Below, one piece after another: positions 57,338 to 64,000 of a stretch of 64,000 nucleotides of DNA. The position numbers were made by a program, and so were the translations under genes. The notes under the pieces were generated by a model. The model was not told where the DNA came from, made no database searches, and was given only the letters and a program-made list of their open reading frames with translations. Numbering within the stretch: the first letter of the stretch is position 1; the number at the start of each line of letters is the position of its first letter. Source of the stretch: Sinotaia quadrata (Eukaryota > Mollusca > Gastropoda > Architaenioglossa > Viviparidae); contig CM054180.1 in NCBI GenBank assembly GCA_028829895.1, positions 112,581,135 through 112,645,134 on the forward strand, in the 5' to 3' direction.

Positions 57338-59772
57338 TAAGAAATTTTGCGCTTTGAAAATACTCAGGTAAAGAAGAGGATTATGATACACAATACAATC
57401 TCCAATTTTCTGAGTTAATTTATGTTTTCATTCACTCTATGAAATAAATAATAAAATATATCTTTTCATTCTATATCATATTTACTACAACATTTAACTT
57501 GAGGTTAATGTTATGTCGAATTGTGCATTATTTTGTATGAAGTTGATAATTGAAAATAATATTACAGAGCAATGGTACATAGAATGACTACTCATACACG
57601 TCAGAGATAACTGAACGAATCCGGAGAGTTTCTTTTCAAAGTCTCGGACAAATTATTTTACTGAATCAAAGTCTTGTGCATGAAAACTGTTTGGTCAAGT
57701 GTGTCTTGTACTTCTTTAAGGTAAGCAAACCACGTTATTTAGCACTAACGGTATTGCAAATTTAAAAAAGGCGTAATCATTGATAAAAGTAGACATGAAA
57801 TGATTAATAAGGATTGGTAGCTGTCTTATGAAATTTCATGCACAAATGAGTTTAAAAGAAAACTGATTATGAATATATACGTACTGGATATTAACTCCGT
57901 AATTCTGATGAAATTATAGAGTGATTCATTAGCGGTTTTAGATTTAAACTGTGTACTAATTAAATCACTATATTCTGGATGTACATTTTAATTCTTAATA
58001 AAACTTTTTATTGAAATAAATTTATTTAAATTTCCGGCAGATAAAAACATTTTTAAAAGTGAGGGTAGTCTAAAAGAAAAATTGTACTGAAATGCACAAA
58101 CCTTGTTGAGGTAAGAATGAAGATCAAACACTGCGTAACATGGCTGCGCGACAGTCTTTGCCATAACTCCTTGGTCTTTGCCGTCCACGTACACATGAAG
58201 AGAGTGGGATGTATCAACCATCACACCAAGACGACTTCCGTCTTTAACAGTACTTAATGCAGGACAGGAGTATTCATCAGTCTAAAAGAAAATATTTTAA
58301 TACTTTAATAGTCGCTAAGGCAGGACAAGATTACTCGTTATTTTAAAAAGTTCATGTATTTTCTTTTTTCTACATATGTATTATAGATGTACGCAGACCG
58401 TAATACAAAATGAAACTAAACACAAGGCAACTACAAAACAAGAAGAGTAATAAAATGTTTCGAAAATCTTTTCGACTTAAACAATGTAATAAAAAGATTA
58501 CAAATACTCACCACAAACACTATACAGTACCGTTAGCTACACAAGCCTTGTATAAAATCAGATTCTAACTATTTCACTTATTTTAACTTCTTCGACTCTA
58601 TTCACCTCTGGAAGGTAGCTGTGTAAATTATCTAAAGTGCAGTTTAATAATAAAATACATTGAACAAAAATGTACACTTCCAGGTGACGATGCAAAGAGT
58701 GTTTGCTCAATACTTAGCACACTTTTCCCTAGGAAATCCAGTTTCGAAGGTAAATGAAGACATTTGTACAAAAAAAATAAGATCTACCTGTATGTGTCTC
58801 TGTACACACATTGATACACCCACGGACGCACGGACGCAAACACCAAGCAGATGCACTTACATATAGTTCTGGATTAAGAACTTTAGAAACAGGTTTATTA
58901 TTTGTACAATATAACTAACCAATTTGCCGTGAATTATTCCTCCTGTTTGATATACACCGACAAAACTCTTTATATCGAAGCTAGTTTTTGGTAACGTGAT
59001 TGACAGTGGGTTCTCTTCACAAACACCAATTACTATGAAGCTGCCATACCATAGGGTGTCTGTCTTTTCCACTAATATCTGCACAAATGAAATTAAAATA
59101 ATTTAATTAAAATTTTTACTCTGCCCAGTCAGTGAATATTTTATATTTTGAATAAACACATCTTATAAATACTTTGCTAGAGATGTATTCACTTTAGTAA
59201 TAACAAATTATGTACCTGTTTTGAAGTATTGAAAGTAATACTATTATTTAGATGACATAAATATGTTCTAAAGTCTTCTTTAGACTTATTTTGCAGCAGT
59301 GTCATTATGAACGAGACTTTGATACAGATTTAATGCGCTTCTTCATTTTCTTATTCGTTTTCAAATAAAAAGAATGGTATTGCACATTAACCAGTGAAAT
59401 ATTGAAGGCAAGCAGTTTGCCTATTGCTTCTATTTCATTTAAGTTTTAACGCAGAATAATTTTGCTTTTGTATCAAACTGCAAAATAAAATACGAACATA
59501 ATGCAATCCAGTAATTTCATAAAGTTTTATCAATGAAAGGAAATGATACAAGACTTGCAAATCGAACACCGATAACGAAATCACATCACACATTTAACAA
59601 CTGAAATTCTCGCATACAAGGCGTATGACTAAAGTAAATTAATCCCTTAAAAGGAACAATCATATTTCCAAACTTAGAAAACGTTTCTTAATATCATAAT
59701 TATTATATTTCATAAAGCCATTTATTCATCAAAAGTCAAAAGAGGCAAATACACGTAAATTTATGCGCAGGA

Positions 59773-59845
<73 letters not shown>

Positions 59846-60372
59846 CATATGCTAGAAAAAGAAACTTTTTTAATTCCTCTTGTATTTTGTCTCATTAGTC
59901 TTTTTTCTGTGATTTCTCTCTTACACTTTTAGTTTAGTTTTAGAATGTGTTCTCCATTTGTCTTTATACTTTTACTTTAATCAACTCGCTCCACACAAGT
60001 TTATTTCTCTCTGGGTTTTTTTCTGTCTCTGTCCCTTTCTCTCCATCTCTATCTGTCCCTTGCAGAGTCCTTTATATGGCAGATTCTGAAATTACCTCTT
60101 TATATCTGTTTGTATATGCTTACATTTCAGTAATTGTATCTCTGTAGTGATATCTAGTTTTACATGTCCGCTTTCTAATATTTCTGTATCTATATCTATT
60201 TATAGATCTGACTAATGCTTTCTTCATCGTTTTTAACAACTAGATTTTCTCTTTGAAAGAGGACTGTCCGAAGTAAATACAGCACTAAAACGAACAATCA
60301 TATTTTCAAGCTTTTCCTAATAATAAACATTATATCTCATGTTGTTATTGTTATGTCAAATCATAAAGTTGC

Positions 60373-60446
<74 letters not shown>

Positions 60447-60918
60447 TTATAAATGTGCGTAACTGGAAGAGAAAAGTATTAAATTTCTTCTCTTTGGACA
60501 ATTATATCAGAATGTCAGCTAGCTCGGCAGACTCTGAAATAAGCATTAACAGGAATCATTTTGAGTTCCACTTGTTCATTTTCTCTCATCTGTCTATTAT
60601 CTTTCATTTGCTCACTCATTCACTCTCTCTGTGTCTTAATTTTCACTTCAGTTTTAGAACCTTGCCTATATTTGTCTTGTTTATCCTCTTTGTCTCTCTA
60701 AGGAATTCGCACCGTACAATAAAAATTCGTACTCTCTCTCTCCTTCTGGTTTTTTTTTGGGGGGAGTATATTTGTCTTTCTATCCGCCTCTTTCTTTCGC
60801 TATCCATCCTATGCATAGTCCGTCTTTGTACACCGGTTTCTAAATGTGTCTCTTTATGTCTGTCTCGCTATGCTTTTATCTATATAATGCTAGCATTATT
60901 TACATATCTGACCCCTTA

Positions 60919-60954
<36 letters not shown>

Positions 60955-63900
60955 GTTTCCCTTTTCTACACTTTACTGTGAATCTCTTTTTCAAAATGTA
61001 GAATGTCATTTAAATATCTAACATTTTAGGCATGTCAATAACAAAATGTCGAATGTCAACCCGTAGAATGACACTGGGACCATAACTACCCATAGATGCA
61101 TACGCTCAGTCTAAGCAATCCTAGTCTCTAAAAATAACCAGAGTGAAGGAAACATGTTCCTTCACTTCAGCAGCCAATTTGTTACAATGATTTTTGTATT
61201 GGTTACTGTAATACAGTACCGTCTGACGGCATTTTTTAACCTAAAACTGAACGTGTTAAATATCTACCATTTGGCATGTCAATAAAAATTGCACGAGTAG
61301 GAAATGTCTCAGATGATGTTTAATTAATTAATAGCTAGAAACAAGAGATTTTTGAAAAAATGTTTTTCTTTTCGAGTGAGAGGGTTGGTATCAACTGATC
61401 TTAATCAAAAGAACAAAAATAATTAACAACCAGACACTTAAAATGTTACGGTCTAGTCACTGAGCTATGCATCCTTCACTGTATGTTCATGCACACTTGA
61501 AGCAAGCAATTTTGATTATATATTTAAATTATACGCATTACGTTCTTAAACCAATTAGTGCTTAGAATTTTCTGAATTTCATTTTAAAAGCTGTTCTATT
61601 TTAATTAGCCAATCAGCAGTCACCTCATACAGTTTGTTGGTAGACATTGGTTCTCCAGAAATCAGTACTCGGTTTACCCTATCATTAATGTCTTTCACCT
61701 CTGCAGTCTGTCCGTTACTTGACAGTACTATGTTACTTCCGCAGTTATTGTGAAACATCCAGGGATTCTGTAATGATGACATTAAAATTGTTAAAACAAT
61801 CCTAATTATATACTTGAATGAACATCCACTTTACAAAACCTCTGTTGTGAGATAAATTAAATAAAATTAATTCTTATAATTTCATTCCACGACAAATAAT
61901 ACTTCAAACATATGACATGAATATGCTATTGCGCATGAGTTTTAGAAGTCTGGAAGACAATGTGATTTAGTGCCGTTTGTCTTTCAATACCAGATACAGA
62001 GATGCAGCAACTAAGAAACAACTTTTATTAAATCTGAAAAAAAAAACAAGTCAAATTAAATAAACTACAAATTCTAACAATAAAGCATCATTTGAAAATT
62101 GCTACTGTATTCTTGTTAGCCTTATCTACTTGTAGTAGAGGTAAATCTAAAATTTAAGTGATATATTTTTCTGCCACTTAATGATCCTTTATTAATGAGG
62201 CCTTAAATAATAGGGGAATGCATTTTTTCTTTCAGGAAATCTAGACTTTGATAAATATTTACAAGAAATGACTATTAATTTTCTTTAATTTTTGTCTTAA
62301 TTTGTATGGAAACTTTTCTCTTCAATAATAAACTGTGCAGGCATTTCAATAGTATACACATTTGTACTAATACATTGTATTATTTCATGTTCATTTTCGA
62401 TTTTACGTAAATATACTTGAATACTAGATCAGGTGTTTAACAGTCAATAGTAACTAGTGTTGGTTGCACGATTCGAATTAATCAATATCTGCAGAGTGTA
62501 TGATAAAAACATAAATTAATTACTATAATTTCATTAAAAGATAAATAATATTTTACTGAAAAATTATGCACGTGGATAGCATAGATATAATCTTTAAAAT
62601 GTCAAATGATCCAGAATACGGTTGGGATTTTATCAAGCTTAACTTCAATAATGAATTTTGACTTTATTAATCCCTTGCAGAAATATATTCATACATAGAT
62701 TTATTGGATGTGAAATATTTTCTAATCTAATTTGTATGATTATGTATTATATTATCATGTAAAATATTGCAACAAAGGATAAATTCAAAAACATTTAACT
62801 TGTAAAAAAGCACAAAAATAACCAGATGAATGATCAATTAATTTGTAATATAACGCAGAAATAACCAGATTTTATTAAAATAATTCATTTTTTAAATAAA
62901 CATATCGTAAATCATCTACCGATCCTTTATTCAAGTAAACAAATATGAATAAACTGTATTTGTTAAACACACTCTTTGACTCCCTGACTTTATTTGACGG
63001 TATTTTTAACAATTAATATTTAATTATTATATTAGCCCTTAATTATAGATTTAAAGAAAAAGAGAAATTAAAATTGCAATTTAAAATAGATTAAAGGGAT
63101 CACTGTTTATGCCTTCGTGCATCTGACACAGTTATGAATTTTATTTATAGTAAAATGTTTACTTTAAAAAAAAGTAATCCATAATATATCGCATTGAATT
63201 CCTTATTCCAGTCAGAAACAACATCATAGCAAATTAAAAAGCACTGACTGAACTGCATAAATCGAATTAATAGATCGTCTTATATATGTTCGTGGTCGGG
63301 GAAGTGTCGAGGATTAGGGTCGTATAGAGGACAGTTGTGTGTCCCGTCTCAATGCAGATTTCATCATCTTAGTACCATCCATCGCATTAATAATCGATCT
63401 TATCCCTTTCATACCCGGTCGTTTCATTCGGGACCCATGTAGGAATAAAATGTAAATGTGGGTGAATGTGTGGGTGAAGGGATTGTGAAGTCAAATAAAT
63501 ATGAGTAAATCAGTGAAAAGTAAGTATTAAAGAATTAAAACATACCTTTTCTGACCCAGTAGCAAAACTGAAAATCGGTTTTATCATTTTGTTTAATTCC
63601 TTCTCCACTTGTGTTATCGATGTCATGTCAATTTCAAGCGTGACTTTTAGATAAGAATGTGTGTCTTGTGGCAGACTTGTGTCAAGGTCATTGACACGAC
63701 TTTCAAGGTTTGTAACCATAGCTACTAGTGAGTTGTCATTTGTCATCTGTAACACTCGCTTAATTAGTCCTTGGTGAGATGTCACTCTTACTCGTTTATG
63801 AGATATTATGGACTTCTGTTTATGGACTGCAGATTTCATTTTGTCGTTTTCTTCAGTTACGAGTTTCTTCAGTCGTTGTCTGCAGGTCTCCACCGACTTC

Positions 63901-64000
63901 AAAAGACTGTCGCACGTTTTATCTATTTCTGCAAGAGCAGCATTACTACTTTTCTCAGACTTTAATAAACGCTCATCTAATTCTGTTATGGCCTGGCTCA
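56091..64000 (-). CDS. Copy D: TRIM-like RING/B-box/coiled-coil-NHR gene, 5' end off window
   Basis: The visible coding join on the minus strand is 64000..63546, 61767..61624, 59078..58920, 58281..58102, 56123..56091, giving 322 residues, equivalent to residues 216 to the end of the other copies. The RING, B-boxes and first part of the coiled coil lie beyond the right edge. All junctions are phase 0 and open. Exon 1 sequence is close to A and C. It is probably a complete gene in the genome, so the array continues to the right. Confidence 0.86.
56124..58101 (-). other. Copy D intron 4, apparently a recombined hybrid
   Basis: 2.0 kb. The part up to about 57070 resembles the orphan cassette's intron 4 right up to where exon 4 should follow. 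At about 57075 it jumps to sequence like the middle of copy B and C intron 4 (TTTTAACCATAATTACTGAG). Consequently the segment GATTCATTAGCGGTTTTAGA occurs twice, near 56941 and 57921. Confidence 0.6.
57259..57335. repeat. (CA)n microsatellite
   Basis: About 38 uninterrupted CA dinucleotides. Confidence 0.97.
58102..58281 (-). CDS. Copy D exon 4: C-terminal half of NHR
   Basis: 60 codons, starting TDEYSCPALSTVKDGSRLG, with LHVYVDGKDQGVMAKTV and CYAVFDLHSYLNK. Donor AAG|gtttgt. Confidence 0.87.
58282..58919 (-). other. Copy D intron 3
   Basis: 638 bp, collinear with copies B and C; no ORF of interest. Confidence 0.6.
58920..59078 (-). CDS. Copy D exon 3: middle of NHR
   Basis: 53 codons, starting ILVEKTDTLWYGSFIVIG, then the constant GVCEENPLSITLPKTSF, ending GGIIHGKL before donor TTG|gttagt. 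Confidence 0.85.
59776..59846. repeat. (CA)n(TA)n(TG)n palindromic microsatellite
   Basis: CA run, then TA run, then TG run, forming a nearly perfect inverted repeat of about 70 bp able to form a hairpin. Confidence 0.95.
60371..60444. repeat. (CA)n microsatellite
   Basis: About 36 CA dinucleotides with one interruption; the shorter homologue lies at about 29186-29231. Confidence 0.96.
61624..61767 (-). CDS. Copy D exon 2: start of NHR
   Basis: 48 codons, starting NPWMFHNNCGSN; loop INDRVN before RVLISGEP. Splice sites as in the other copies. Confidence 0.86.
61768..63545 (-). other. Copy D intron 1
   Basis: 1.8 kb. It lacks about 0.9 kb of the middle of copies A and C (break near 62498); otherwise highly similar. 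No ORF. Confidence 0.65.
63546..64000 (-). CDS. Copy D exon 1, 3' part: coiled coil and linker
   Basis: 151 complete codons open to the window edge, equivalent to residues 216-366. It is near-identical to copy A and C over the coiled coil and linker, with small changes (ELDERLL, THSYLK, ITQVEKE). Donor AAG|gtatgt. Confidence 0.9.

Larger units (their letters stand above)
59079..61623 (-). other. Copy D intron 2
   Basis: 2.5 kb, similar to copy B and C intron 2. It contains three microsatellites and about 1.3 units of the 50-bp repeat (60993-61058). It marks the uninterrupted site of the copy C insertion at about 59762. Confidence 0.6.

Noticed and set aside
60353..61021. 222-codon plus-strand frame in copy D intron 2, with a similar frame at 29241-29657
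   Set aside because: It begins in a CA repeat and runs through CT- and T-rich low-complexity DNA; the copy B version is truncated and frameshifted, so there is no sign of coding constraint.

Overview
This is AT-rich, intron-rich animal nuclear DNA full of (CA)n, (CT)n and (TA)n microsatellites and minisatellites. The large family of RING/B-box ubiquitin-ligase genes suggests a lophotrochozoan, perhaps a mollusc, but that is inference; no sequence here fixes the species. I see no bacterial genes, CRISPR array, rRNA or convincing tRNA.

The content is one tandem gene family, all on the minus strand. Each full copy has a 366-codon first coding exon (C3HC4 RING, two B-boxes, coiled coil), then four phase-0 exons of 47-48, 53-55, 60 and 10 codons. 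Spliced together, these four encode a Neuralized homology repeat (NHR) domain and a short tail. The product is therefore a TRIM-like RING/B-box/coiled-coil protein of about 537-539 residues ending in an NHR domain, predicted to be an E3 ubiquitin ligase with an NHR substrate- or ligand-binding module. I reconstructed all splice sites by eye; they agree in phase and position across the copies.

Layout from left to right, which is against the direction of transcription: copy A (exons 2 and 1, 618-4556; exons 3-5 lie off the left edge); an orphan NHR cassette (exons 5-2, 11578-16775) with no RING exon; copy B, complete (23379-32566); copy C, complete (38201-50446); copy D (56091-64000; the 5' part of exon 1 lies off the right edge). 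Introns and upstream DNA are also strongly similar between copies, so the duplications or later gene conversion are recent. Upstream of A, B and C lies a conserved block of about 145 bp with CACGTG boxes, which may be the promoter or a 5' non-coding exon.

Differences between units are mostly insertions and tandem expansions. Five short segments that are single or nearly single in one unit are multi-copy arrays in another (50, 29, 63, 46 and 35 bp units). Intron 2 of copy C holds a 2197-bp insertion with TG...CA ends and a perfect 5-bp target duplication. Intron 3 of the orphan cassette holds an insertion of about 1.5 kb, and the DNA between the orphan cassette and copy B holds about 3.3 kb of extra minisatellite-rich sequence.

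The RING and coiled-coil parts are nearly constant between copies, whereas a few short loops of the NHR vary sharply. This looks like a ligase family with a constant effector end and a diversifying recognition end, which is the most interesting biology in the window.
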